64,000 nucleotides of DNA, from contig CP070719.1 of NCBI GenBank assembly GCA_020350725.1, positions 308,999 to 372,998 of the forward strand, in the 5' to 3' direction. The stretch's first letter is position 1. The number at the start of each line of letters is the position of its first letter. The position numbers and the translations under genes were made by a program. The stretch is from a bacterium (lineage in GTDB: Bacteria; BMS3Abin14). Under the pieces are notes generated by a model. The model did not search any database and was not told the DNA's origin. It was given only the letters and a program-made list of their open reading frames with translations. Below are positions 51,054 to 59,655 of this stretch, piece by piece.

Positions 51054-52883
51054 TTATTCCACCGTAACGCTCTTGGCCAGATTCCGAGGCTGGTCGACGT
51101 CTGTTCCCCGGAGAACAGCCACATGGTAGGCGAAGAGCTGGAGAGGAACCGTGGACAGTATGGGTGTCAGAAGGGGGTCCGTCTGGGGGATGGTGATGAG
51201 GTGGTCGGACTTCTCCACCAGGAACTCATCATCGTGGTCAGCGACCGTGATCACGACTCCGCCGCGGGCCTTCACCTCCTCGAGGTTCGCGAGGACCTTC
51301 TCGTACACACTGTCCCTGGGCGCCAGGAACACCACCGGCATGTTCTCGTCGATGAGGGCAATGGGGCCGTGTTTCATCTCGCCTGCAGGATAACCCTCCG
51401 CGTGAATGTAACTGATCTCCTTGAGTTTCAGAGCTCCTTCGAGGGCAATGGGAAAGTGAACCCCCCTGCCGAGGAAGAGGAAATTCGAATAACTGTAGAA
51501 TTGGCTTGCCAGTTTCTCAATGGCAGCCTCCTGGGCCAGGATGGTCTCCACCTGCTGAGGAACCGCGACAAGCCGGTCCATGACCTTATGGAAACGTGAG
51601 GCATCGATGGTTCCTCTTCGCCTGCCCAGGAAGAGCCCCAGAAGGACCAGGCAGGCAAGCTGGGTGGTAAAGGCCTTGGTGGAGGCCACTCCGATCTCCG
51701 GACCGGCATGGGTGTAGAGGATGTCATCGGACTCCCGCGTAACCATGCTTCCCACGACGTTGCAGATGGAAAGGATGCGGGCTCCCTTCTCCCGGCACTC
51801 GCGGACGGCGGCCAGCGTATCGGCGGTCTCCCCTGACTGGGTTATGGCAAGGGCCAGCGAACGGTCCCCGACGATGGGGTTCCGATAGCGGAATTCAGAG
51901 CCGTAATCGACCGTGGTAGGGATGCCGGCAAGCTCCTCGATGAGAAATTGACCCACCAGGCCGGCGTGCCAGGATGTCCCGCATGCGATGATGATGCAAC
52001 GGTCTATGCTTCGGGCAAAGTCCTCTGACAGCTCGAGGTCATCCAGCAAGACCCTCCCCTCACTCTCGAAGTATCTGCCCCTTAAAGTGTCGGCAAGCGC
52101 TTGGGGCTGCTCGTGGATCTCCTTCTGCATGAAATGTTTGTAGCCGCCCTTCTCCGCGCTCACCGGATCCCACAGTATTGTGATCGGCTGGTGGTCTACC
52201 GTTTCACCCGCCCGGTTCGTGATCCTGACCGAATCGGACGTCACCACGCCGATCTCGCCGTCACCGAGGTAGATGAACTCCCTCGTCCGGTGGAGGACTG
52301 CCGGTATATCGGAGGCGACGAACATCTCACCGGAGCCGAGACCGACCACCAGGGGAGGGCCGTATCGCGCGATCACCAGTTTGTCGGGCTCATCCGCATG
52401 CAGAGCGACCAGGGCGTATACACCCTCGATCCGGTCGAGGGACAACCTCACCGCCTCATAGAGGTTCCCATCGTAATGTTCCTCGATGATGTGGGCGATC
52501 ACTTCGGTGTCCGTCTCGGAAGCCATCCGGTGGTTATTTTTGACAAGGCTCTCCTTCAATGTCCGGTAGTTTTCGATGATGCCGTTATGGACGATGACCA
52601 GCCTCCCGGTGCAGTCACGGTGAGGGTGGGCGTTCTCCTCGCTGGGTTTGCCGTGGGTCGCCCATCGGGTGTGGCCGAGGCCGGGGGAGCCTCCAGCGGG
52701 GTTCTCAGACAGGACCCGTTCCAGCTCGATGATCTTCCCGACACTTCTCCTCGTCTGCAGGTTGGTCCCGTCCAGGACGGCTATCCCGGAGGAATCATAC
52801 CCCCGATACTCCAGGCGCCGGAGTCCGTCCAGGAGGATATCGGCGGCCCTGTCAGGACCGATGTATCCGACGATCCCGCACAT
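51054..52883 (-). CDS. glmS: Glucosamine-6-phosphate synthase (isomerizing)
   Basis: The 609-residue protein starts MCGIVGYIG with the Ntn catalytic Cys2. It has the glutaminase region GHTRWATHGKPSEENAHPHRDCTG, two SIS domains (ARSIDRCIIIACGTSWHAGLVGQF and FLFLGRGVHFPIALEGALKLKEISYIHAEGYPAGEMKHGPIALI) and the usual C-terminal DVDQPRNLAKSVTVE. It makes glucosamine-6-phosphate from fructose-6-phosphate and glutamine for peptidoglycan and LPS. It overlaps glmU by one base, so the pathway genes are adjacent in order. Length is normal. Confidence 0.97.
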   Translation of the reverse strand: MCGIVGYIGPDRAADILLDGLRRLEYRGYDSSGIAVLDGTNLQTRRSVGKIIELERVLSENPAGGSPGLGHTRWATHGKPSEENAHPHRDCTGRLVIVHNGIIENYRTLKESLVKNNHRMASETDTEVIAHIIEEHYDGNLYEAVRLSLDRIEGVYALVALHADEPDKLVIARYGPPLVVGLGSGEMFVASDIPAVLHRTREFIYLGDGEIGVVTSDSVRITNRAGETVDHQPITILWDPVSAEKGGYKHFMQKEIHEQPQALADTLRGRYFESEGRVLLDDLELSEDFARSIDRCIIIACGTSWHAGLVGQFLIEELAGIPTTVDYGSEFRYRNPIVGDRSLALAITQSGETADTLAAVRECREKGARILSICNVVGSMVTRESDDILYTHAGPEIGVASTKAFTTQLACLVLLGLFLGRRRGTIDASRFHKVMDRLVAVPQQVETILAQEAAIEKLASQFYSYSNFLFLGRGVHFPIALEGALKLKEISYIHAEGYPAGEMKHGPIALIDENMPVVFLAPRDSVYEKVLANLEEVKARGGVVITVADHDDEFLVEKSDHLITIPQTDPLLTPILSTVPLQLFAYHVAVLRGTDVDQPRNLAKSVTVE

Positions 52884-54310
52884 CAGGTGCCCTCCCCGTC
52901 ACTCTTCTGGGTCATCTTCTTCCGCCACTTGACGGTCCATCCCTTTTTGATCTCCTGCCTTGCACGGGCTATGGCCAGGGAATCCTCAGGTATGTCGTGG
53001 GTGATCGTTGAGCCGGCTGCGACCATGCAGTTTGTCCCGAGGGTGACGGGTGCGACCATCATGGTCCCACTGCCGACGAAAACGCCATCCTGAATGGTCG
53101 TCCGGTGTTTGGCGAAGCCGTCGTAGTTGCAGGTGACGCAGCCGGCGCCGATGTTGACCTCTCTGCCAAGCGTGGCGTCACCGACGTAGGTGAGGTGGGA
53201 AACCTTGGTGCCCTCGCCGAGAACCGATTTCTTGACCTCGACGAAATTCCCGACCCGGGCTTTTTGACCGATGACGCTTCCTGCCCGGAGGTGGGCGAAA
53301 GGTCCAATAGCTGCCCCATCGGCAATTTCGGCCTCGATGATCACGGAGTAGGGCCTGATCTCCGCATTTTTCCCCACCACCGAGTCGGTGATGACTGCTC
53401 CGGGGAAGACCACCGTCCCTGACCCGATCCGGGTGTTGCCGTAGATAAAGGTGCAGGGGTGGATAACCGCGTCTGACCCGATCGTAACGGAATCATCTAC
53501 GAAGGTCGATGAGGGGTCCACGATCCGCACTCCGTTTTCCATCAATTTCCGGAGGATACTGTCACGCATCTCTTTCTCCACTTCCGCCAGTTCGGAGAGG
53601 GTGTTGATACCTCTCGCCTCTGTCGGTTCGGCCAGCTGTACCGTGAGGATCTTCCTGGACGTCCTGCCCGCCGCTTCGACCAGGTCGGTGAGGTAGAACT
53701 CACCCTGAACATTCTCATCGGAGAGGCTGGGGAGTTCATCAATGAGGAACGCGGAGTCGAAAACGTAGACGCCCGCGTTGATCTCCTTGATAGGCTCCTG
53801 ATCGGCCTGAAGGTCCTTCTGCTCGACAACAGACAGCGGATGGCCCGATCCGTCCCGGACGATCCTGCCGTATCCCGTTGGGTCTTCGAGGACGGCCGTC
53901 AGAACCGTCAAGCTGGCGGCCTCCTTCACATGACTGCGGAGCAGGCCTTCAAGTGTCTCCCCGGACAGGCCCGGCACGTCGCCCGACATAACCAGGACCG
54001 GCCCGCGATGTTCCGCCAGGTGCTTGAGGCACTGCATGAGCGCATGTCCGGTTCCCCTCTGTGGCTCCTGCAGAACGAACTCGGCGTTGCCGTGACGGTG
54101 CTCGATCGCCTTCCTTACCATTTCAGACTGACTGCCGATCACTACCAGGATCCTCTCCGAATTGACCGACTTGGCAAGGTGCAGGGGATATTCGATCAGG
54201 GGTTTCCCCCCGAGCTTATGGAGGACCTTCGGCAGATTGGATTTCATCCGGGTCCCCTTGCCGGCAGCAAGGATGATGGTCATCGGGGACCGATCTGGCG
54301 GGTGAACCAT
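52883..54310 (-). CDS. glmU: Bifunctional UDP-GlcNAc pyrophosphorylase/acetyltransferase
   Basis: The 475-residue protein has the nucleotidyltransferase N-terminal domain (IILAAGKGTRMKSNLPKVLHKLGGKPLIEY). The C-terminal left-handed beta-helix acetyltransferase domain has YVGDATLGREVNIGAGCVTCNYDGFAKHRTTIQDGVFVGSGTMMVAPVTLG. It acetylates GlcN-1-P and then forms UDP-GlcNAc. ATG 54310 is preferred; an upstream in-frame run to 54376 is a false extension and ATG 54283 is too short. It heads the operon glmU-glmS-ClC-uvrD. Confidence 0.96.
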   Translation of the reverse strand: MVHPPDRSPMTIILAAGKGTRMKSNLPKVLHKLGGKPLIEYPLHLAKSVNSERILVVIGSQSEMVRKAIEHRHGNAEFVLQEPQRGTGHALMQCLKHLAEHRGPVLVMSGDVPGLSGETLEGLLRSHVKEAASLTVLTAVLEDPTGYGRIVRDGSGHPLSVVEQKDLQADQEPIKEINAGVYVFDSAFLIDELPSLSDENVQGEFYLTDLVEAAGRTSRKILTVQLAEPTEARGINTLSELAEVEKEMRDSILRKLMENGVRIVDPSSTFVDDSVTIGSDAVIHPCTFIYGNTRIGSGTVVFPGAVITDSVVGKNAEIRPYSVIIEAEIADGAAIGPFAHLRAGSVIGQKARVGNFVEVKKSVLGEGTKVSHLTYVGDATLGREVNIGAGCVTCNYDGFAKHRTTIQDGVFVGSGTMMVAPVTLGTNCMVAAGSTITHDIPEDSLAIARARQEIKKGWTVKWRKKMTQKSDGEGT

Positions 54311-54379
54311 AATGAGATCAACTCCAATCGATGGTGAAGACGGTCCCCTGGGGACCGAACCGGGCGAAATATTCACTTC

Positions 54380-54690
54380 TATCAGAATTTTCGTTTCAGG
54401 GAAAGCACGGTGTCGGGAGAACCAGAAGCTGGTTCACCGTTCACGGTTCACAGTTGAGACCGCCGTGATTAGTGATTCGTAATTTGTGATTCGTTTTTCC
54501 CCGCGTCCCCGCGTCTGATGTCCAGGTCCCACGTCTTATTTTCCAGGTATTGACTGTGAACCCTTCGACGGGCTCAGGGCAGGCTGTGAACTGGGAACCA
54601 TCTCCTTCGCCCCCTCGCATTTCCGTGTCTCCGCGCCCTCTCTGGACCCTGACCTCTGGACTCTGGACTCATTTCTTCCCCCCTCCCTAT
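54380..54690. repeat. Word-like degenerate repeat tract
   Basis: A mosaic of short repeated words lies upstream of glmU: GTTCACGGTTCACAG, GTGATTCGTAATTTGTGATTCG, CCCGCGTCCCCGCGTC, CCCTTCGACGGGCTCAGGG (related to the 30.2-kb repeat), and CTCTGGACTCTGGACTC. No gene is present between 54311 and 54789. Confidence 0.6.
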
Positions 54691-54789
54691 CATGCGGTAT
54701 CTTTGCCGGGATCATTTGTGTAAGATGTCCCGGGGTATCCGAGGAAGATCCACGACCGGCACAATCCGTCGCACAGAAGGGGAAACGTT

Positions 54790-55305
54790 ATGGCGGGACA
54801 AGGGAGGGCCAACCATATGCTGATTCCGACGTCGGTATTTGCCGTACTAGCGGTGGTACTTCTCCTGGTCGGTTACTCGCGGGGCCAGGAGCAACACATC
54901 GCAGGTGTCAGGATCGCCTTTGGCATGATCGTGCAAGTCCTTCCCCTCCTGCTCTTCGCCTTCCTCGTCGCGGGGATGATCCAGGTTCTCATCCCGAGGG
55001 AGTATATTCTCAGGTGGATCGGGGCCGAGGCGGGTTTCAAAGGGATCCTCATAGGGTCGGTGGCTGGAGGTCTTACCCCTGGGGGGCCTTTCGTCAACCT
55101 GCCTCTGGCGGCGGCACTTTACCGTTCCGGTGCCGGCGTCGGCACAATGGTCGCATTCCTTACCGGGTGGTCCCTTTGGGCCGTGGCCAGGCTGCCCATG
55201 GAGATCGGTTTCCTGGGTTGGAGGCTGACGGCCATCCGGATCTTTTCCACTCTCCTCTTCCCACCCCTGGCGGGGATCATCGCCCATATTGCCTTTCGGG
55301 CTTGA
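54790..55305 (+). CDS. Half-size ArsP/DUF318-type permease
   Basis: The 171-residue membrane protein has about five hydrophobic segments (TSVFAVLAVVLLLVGYS; GMIVQVLPLLLFAFLVAGMIQVLI; FKGILIGSVAGGLTPGGPFVNLPLAAALY; VGTMVAFLTGWSLWAVARLP). GSVAGGLTPGGPFVNLPL matches the permease PF03773 signature. Full-length members have two such halves and about 300 residues, so this is a half-size form that may dimerise. The substrate is unknown (arsenic compounds for named ArsP members). ATG 54790 follows AAGGGG. Monocistronic. Confidence 0.78.
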   Translation: MAGQGRANHMLIPTSVFAVLAVVLLLVGYSRGQEQHIAGVRIAFGMIVQVLPLLLFAFLVAGMIQVLIPREYILRWIGAEAGFKGILIGSVAGGLTPGGPFVNLPLAAALYRSGAGVGTMVAFLTGWSLWAVARLPMEIGFLGWRLTAIRIFSTLLFPPLAGIIAHIAFRA

Positions 55306-55642
55306 ACACGGAGCGGCATAAAGCACCTCCGCTTTCCGTTTTCAGGACAGTCCTGAGCAGAGACTCTGTCACCCTTCGCACCCCATACCCTGGTCCGCCT
55401 GTGAGACAGGGTTCGCCTGTCACGGAACGAAAAGTACCGGCGCACTCCCTTTTCCGGTAACAGGAGACCGAAGCTGCGGCCCGTCGGCTGCTAAAGCCTT
55501 TGCATTCCTCCTCGGCCCTCTGTTATCATTTCACTGTAGCGGGCGAACGGCTTTTCCAAGGATTGAGTGATATGCCCTGGGAAATTCAATGGGCGGTCTG
55601 TCGATCTGACGGACCGGGAGAAGGTCAACCCAAAGGGTGGAA
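55306..55642. other. Gap upstream of the microdomain cluster
   Basis: No gene is supported; a weak hairpin (ACGGAGCGG near 55313) may terminate the permease gene. Confidence 0.45.
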
Positions 55643-56191
55643 ATGGAAAACAGGCTTAAAGCACTCGAGGGCAATATCAACAAGCTCAAGACGGAGTACG
55701 ATCAGTTCTTTCTCGGCGTATTGAAGACGCCGCCTGAGAAACTCGCCGGTGAAGTGGCCAGGGAAGTCCGACTTCTGTCGACCACCAGCGTCACCAATAC
55801 CGCCCTGCGATTCAGGATCCAGCAGGTTGTCTCCCGCTACAACACGTATCTCCAGTACTGGCAGAGGAACCTCCGGGATCTCGAGGAAGGCCGAACGCCC
55901 CGCCGGCGGATGGCATCCGCGGCTGCAGAGACCATTGGTCCCGGTATCGTAGTAATTTCCTCCACCGGTGGAAACGGCGAAGGGATGGAAACCCTCTATA
56001 GAGCCCTGAAACGGGAGTACAGGAAATGCGGGGCGGCTGCTCCGGACATCTCCAAGGTTCGCAGAATGGTTGAGAAGCAGACCGCCGAGATCAGGGACAA
56101 GTACGGGTGCGACAGGGTCTCATACCGAGTCACCACTGAAGGGGGAAAGGTGAAGGTCAAAGCCTCACCCGTTGGGGGAAAGGGGAGGTAA
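55643..56191 (+). CDS. MXAN_5187-like coiled-coil protein
   Basis: The 182-residue protein begins with a coiled coil (MENRLKALEGNINKLKTEYDQFFLG). It then has TPPEKLAGEVAREVRLLSTTSVTNTALRFRIQQVVSRYNTYLQYWQRNLRDLEEGR, which I associate with the MXAN_5187 C-terminal family from myxobacteria and relatives. The tail (CDRVSYRVTTEGGKVKVKASPVGGKGR) is basic. Function unknown; it is probably cytoplasmic. ATG 55643 has AAAGG six bases upstream. It heads the plus-strand cluster up to 62865. Confidence 0.72.
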   Translation: MENRLKALEGNINKLKTEYDQFFLGVLKTPPEKLAGEVAREVRLLSTTSVTNTALRFRIQQVVSRYNTYLQYWQRNLRDLEEGRTPRRRMASAAAETIGPGIVVISSTGGNGEGMETLYRALKREYRKCGAAAPDISKVRRMVEKQTAEIRDKYGCDRVSYRVTTEGGKVKVKASPVGGKGR

Positions 56192-56418
56192 CCATTTGGA
56201 AACTGGTGTCCGGTGAAGGAAGACCGGTCCGCCGGAATGGATCATCCGATTTCAAGGATCCAATACTGCGAAACATCGCTCTGTTTGATACGCTCCCCGC
56301 TCAGCATGGAGATCCTTCCCGGGTTTGGGAATTGAGATGGACGATCGCTTCACGTGACCGCTGACCGCAGGCCGGTATTCTTTTGCGGCTTGGATCCCCT
56401 CGCCTGGAGGAGATGCCC

Positions 56419-56922
56419 ATGACCCGTCCCAAGGCTGCAGTGCTTCTCGAGAAGATCGCCCGGATTATCCCCGGGATCGCCGGTTACCAGGACAGGGAAA
56501 CATGCCGGAATACGGACAGGATTGTCAGGGAGAAGGCGGCACAATCGATCCGTCGCTGCCGCGAAGGTATTTCCAGGACCATTGACGGGCTTTCCCGGAA
56601 GCCGGGTGGTGCCGGCCTGACTTCCATCGGTCCCCTTGAGAATCTCTCCAATAGACTCGAGAGGCTCGAGGACGGTTTACGGTATGCAGTCTACGGCTAT
56701 GCCGGCTGGTTCAGCAGTACAGGGGTCATGCTTGAGGATCTGGAGAGGCTCTACCAGTACGACCTGGACCTTCTGGCCAGAGCGGAATCAATCTTTGACG
56801 TCCTGCCGGGACCCGGTGACACGGGCGGAGATGCCGGGTGGATCCCCCGGCTCTCCGAGGAGATCGATCTCCTGCTACAGGCCGTTGAGGACAGAAGGAA
56901 AGTGCTGGAGGGAGAGGGCTAG
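56419..56922 (+). CDS. Helical protein of the SPFH cluster, unknown
   Basis: The 167-residue protein is almost wholly helical (MTRPKAAVLLEKIARIIPGIAGYQDRE; ESIFDVLPGPGD; IPRLSEEIDLLLQAVEDRRKVLEG). It has the segment GLRYAVYGYAGWFSSTGVMLEDLERLYQYD, rich in Tyr and Gly. No named family and no membrane segment are evident. ATG 56419 follows GGAGGAGA. It lies 33 bases before the SPFH gene and is probably its partner. Confidence 0.6.
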   Translation: MTRPKAAVLLEKIARIIPGIAGYQDRETCRNTDRIVREKAAQSIRRCREGISRTIDGLSRKPGGAGLTSIGPLENLSNRLERLEDGLRYAVYGYAGWFSSTGVMLEDLERLYQYDLDLLARAESIFDVLPGPGDTGGDAGWIPRLSEEIDLLLQAVEDRRKVLEGEG

Positions 56923-56955
56923 AGCCCCCTTTTCCTCAGGCGAGGGCAGAGCACA

Positions 56956-58089
56956 ATGAGTGAATTTATAGAGATCCTGAAATGGGTCGATGAGTCCGGA
57001 AATGAGATGGTCCACAGGGTTCCACCGGAGGGAATGGGTGAGATCAAGTTCGGTGCTCAGCTGATCGTCCACGAGAACCAGGCTGCTGTGTTCTTCCGCG
57101 ACGGAAAGGCGCTGGATGTCCTGGGTCCGGGAAGACACACCCTGACGACCCAGAATCTCCCCCTTCTCACCAAGGCTCTCAGTCTGCCCTTCACCTTTGA
57201 GAGCCCCTTCAAGGTTGCGGTCTACTTCGTAGCCATGAAAACCTTCACCAAGCTCACCTGGGGAACCCGTGATCCGGTGGCTTTCAGGGACAGCGAGCTG
57301 GGTATGGTGCGGCTGAGGGGTCACGGCAATTTCACCATCCGGATCGTGCAGCCCATGCTCTTTGTCAATGTCCTCGCCGGCACGCAGGGTATCTACGCAA
57401 CCGAGGAAATATCTGATTTCCTGAGGGCGATCATCGTATCGCGGATCAACGATCTTCTGGGTGAAAGCCTGGAGACGCTCATTGATCTGCCCCGGGTCTA
57501 CGATGAATTGGGTGCCGCCGTCAAGGCGAGGGTAAGGGATGAGTTCCTCAAATACGGTATAGAGTTGAGGGATTTGATCATCCGTTCCATTACCCCTCCG
57601 GATGATGTCCAGCGCATCATCGATGAACGCGGAAGCATGCGAGCCGTCGGGGAGAGGGACTATTTGCGTTTCAAAGCGGCCCAGTTCATGGGTGAAGCCG
57701 GACGGGGTGTGGGTGAGGAAGGGACAAGTACGGCCGAATCCGGGATGGGACTGGGACTCGGGGCCGGTTTCGGTATGATGGTCCCCGCATTCCTGAAAGG
57801 AGCCCTGGAGGGAAAGGTTCCGGGCGATATGGGGGGAAGCCAGTCGTGTCCGCAATGTCAGGTCACCTTGCCGGGCGAGGCCCGATTCTGTTTCCGGTGC
57901 GGAACGCCGGTCATCAGAGGGCAGGTTTGCTCCCTGTGCGGCCAGGATCTTCCATCTGACGCCAGGTTCTGCAGCCGATGCGGAGAGGAGATCAAGAAAC
58001 GGAAGGTCGACTGCCCCAACTGCGGGAAGAAGGCACCTGAAGGGGCCCGTTTCTGCCTCCACTGCGGAGGAAAGATGGGAGATGACTAG
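56956..58089 (+). CDS. SPFH protein with three C-terminal zinc ribbons
   Basis: The 377-residue protein has an SPFH/band-7 domain in its first two thirds ([90 protein letters not shown]). This resembles the YdjI-like virion-core-protein group. It is followed by a Gly-rich linker and three zinc-ribbon motifs ([58 protein letters not shown]). It would assemble as a membrane-associated oligomer and recruit partners through the ribbons. ATG 56956 follows GGCGAGGGCAGAG. Confidence 0.88.
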   Translation: MSEFIEILKWVDESGNEMVHRVPPEGMGEIKFGAQLIVHENQAAVFFRDGKALDVLGPGRHTLTTQNLPLLTKALSLPFTFESPFKVAVYFVAMKTFTKLTWGTRDPVAFRDSELGMVRLRGHGNFTIRIVQPMLFVNVLAGTQGIYATEEISDFLRAIIVSRINDLLGESLETLIDLPRVYDELGAAVKARVRDEFLKYGIELRDLIIRSITPPDDVQRIIDERGSMRAVGERDYLRFKAAQFMGEAGRGVGEEGTSTAESGMGLGLGAGFGMMVPAFLKGALEGKVPGDMGGSQSCPQCQVTLPGEARFCFRCGTPVIRGQVCSLCGQDLPSDARFCSRCGEEIKKRKVDCPNCGKKAPEGARFCLHCGGKMGDD

Positions 58090-58195
58090 GGATTGGAGAT
58101 CAGACATTGAAGATTAGCGGTTAGGCATTGAAGATCAGACATTAGACATTAGAGATTAGGGATTGAGCGGTAGAGACAAGAGATTGGAAAAGAGA
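58086..58195. repeat. Tandem ATTAG/GATTGG word repeat
   Basis: About 110 bases made almost wholly of GATCAGACATT, GAAGATTAGCGG, TTAGACATTAGAG and GATTAGGGATTG words following the SPFH gene. Confidence 0.6.
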
Positions 58196-58338
58196 GGGTG
58201 GAAAGCAGGAATCGCCGATCAGGGACCGGGATAGTCCTTTGTCCCGGCCTTAGCCCCTTTACCTCGGGTACCAGGTTCCCTTGCCCTCGGAGCGGGATCT
58301 CCGGGGCCCGGGCGGGGCCGTAAAGTGGGCACTCCATT

Positions 58339-59655
58339 GTGATCAAGTCGTGCTATGTTAGTCACATCTGCCCACGTTGCGGCGGAGAAGTGGTCTTTGA
58401 CCAGGAGGCCACGGCTACCAAGTGCCTCTATTGCGGCGCGGGTTTGATGGTGCTGGGAGGGCGCTCCTCCTGGCTGAATTTCCTCATTAAGCCCAAGATC
58501 GAGGTAAAAGATACCGTCGGAGCCATCACCACCATTGCCCAGAAAAACGGATGGAGACCACCCCTTGTCCGCTCCGTCATCCCCTTTTTCTATCCCTTTT
58601 ACCGGACCAGGGGACATGCCATAAAATGGACGAGAGGAGAGAAGAAAGCCCAGAGTGACCCGGTTGGCGAGATCGTCGAAGATGTGGTGACACGGAGTTA
58701 CGATATCATGAGATCGGCCCATGAGGACCTGTCCTGCGGGCTGTTCTCGCCGGGTTTCAGGGTGCAGACCCTCCACCTCTACCTCGCTACCAGGGAAAAC
58801 GCGGGCAAATGGCCCTTCCTCGAAAATCAGACTGACAGGAACACCTTTCTCGACAAGACAAGAGGGAACTCAGTCGATGGACTCGAATCACCCGGAGTGC
58901 AGGTGCGGGAGGAGATGGCCTTCCAGATCCGGGAGCGTCACTCCGTGGTCTATTTCCCCTTTTCCCTCGTGGAGATCCGCGAAGGAAACCAGATCAGGCA
59001 ACTCCTCATCGATGCCGTCGGCGGAGCGCTCGTCCGGCAGTTAGGCCACGAGGAGATGGAACTGCTGCTGGACAACATGGGCCAGAGTGGCGCCAAGTCG
59101 CCCGGAGAGGGCCGCCTGAAACTGATCCCTCTCATCTGTCCTGAGTGCGCCGGCGATCTCGATCCGAGCACCACCGCGGTTGTCCGATTCTGCAGGAGCT
59201 GCGGCAGGGCCTGGGAGGCCGGAGGAGCGCGCATGAGGGAACGGGAGTGTCTCTGGGCAGGCACTGAAGTGATCGTTCGTGGGGAGGGAACAATCTTCCT
59301 GCCTTTCTGGAGGAGGAGCGATGCGGAGAGGACCTTTTTGATACCGGCATTCGGTGTCCGTTCTCCCCAAAACCTGTATAATATCAGTCAGCGCTACTGC
59401 GAGGCCCGTTATCCCGCGGATCCCGTACCCTACGACAGCAGACTCCGCATCGAGGCCCTGAATGCCCAGATCCAGGCCGACGAGGCAGATGAGATGATCG
59501 AGATACTATCCTTAACAACAGACATAAAGCCCTTAAACAGACGTGCAGGTGGCCAGAATCTGGTCCTCATCCCGTTTCGGCGGCGGGGACCGGACCTGGT
59601 GGACCACTACCACGGCTTGGCCGTTCCTATCGGAACCCTGGAGGTCAGGCTATGA
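58339..59655 (+). CDS. Zinc-ribbon protein of the SPFH cluster, unknown
   Basis: The 438-residue protein opens with a zinc ribbon (CPRCGGEVVFDQEATATKCLYCG near residue 11). A long domain follows with VRSVIPFFYPFYRTRGHAIKWTRGEKKAQ, and a second ribbon (CPECAGDLDPSTTAVVRFCRSCG near residue 268). It continues with WAGTEVIVRGEGTIFLPFWRRSDAERTFLIPAFGVRSP. No membrane segment is obvious, and I recognise no named family. The GTG start lacks a strong site. Its stop overlaps the NfeD gene start (ATGA), showing tight coupling to a membrane protease and suggesting a scaffold or regulator role. Confidence 0.72.
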   Translation: MIKSCYVSHICPRCGGEVVFDQEATATKCLYCGAGLMVLGGRSSWLNFLIKPKIEVKDTVGAITTIAQKNGWRPPLVRSVIPFFYPFYRTRGHAIKWTRGEKKAQSDPVGEIVEDVVTRSYDIMRSAHEDLSCGLFSPGFRVQTLHLYLATRENAGKWPFLENQTDRNTFLDKTRGNSVDGLESPGVQVREEMAFQIRERHSVVYFPFSLVEIREGNQIRQLLIDAVGGALVRQLGHEEMELLLDNMGQSGAKSPGEGRLKLIPLICPECAGDLDPSTTAVVRFCRSCGRAWEAGGARMRERECLWAGTEVIVRGEGTIFLPFWRRSDAERTFLIPAFGVRSPQNLYNISQRYCEARYPADPVPYDSRLRIEALNAQIQADEADEMIEILSLTTDIKPLNRRAGGQNLVLIPFRRRGPDLVDHYHGLAVPIGTLEVRL

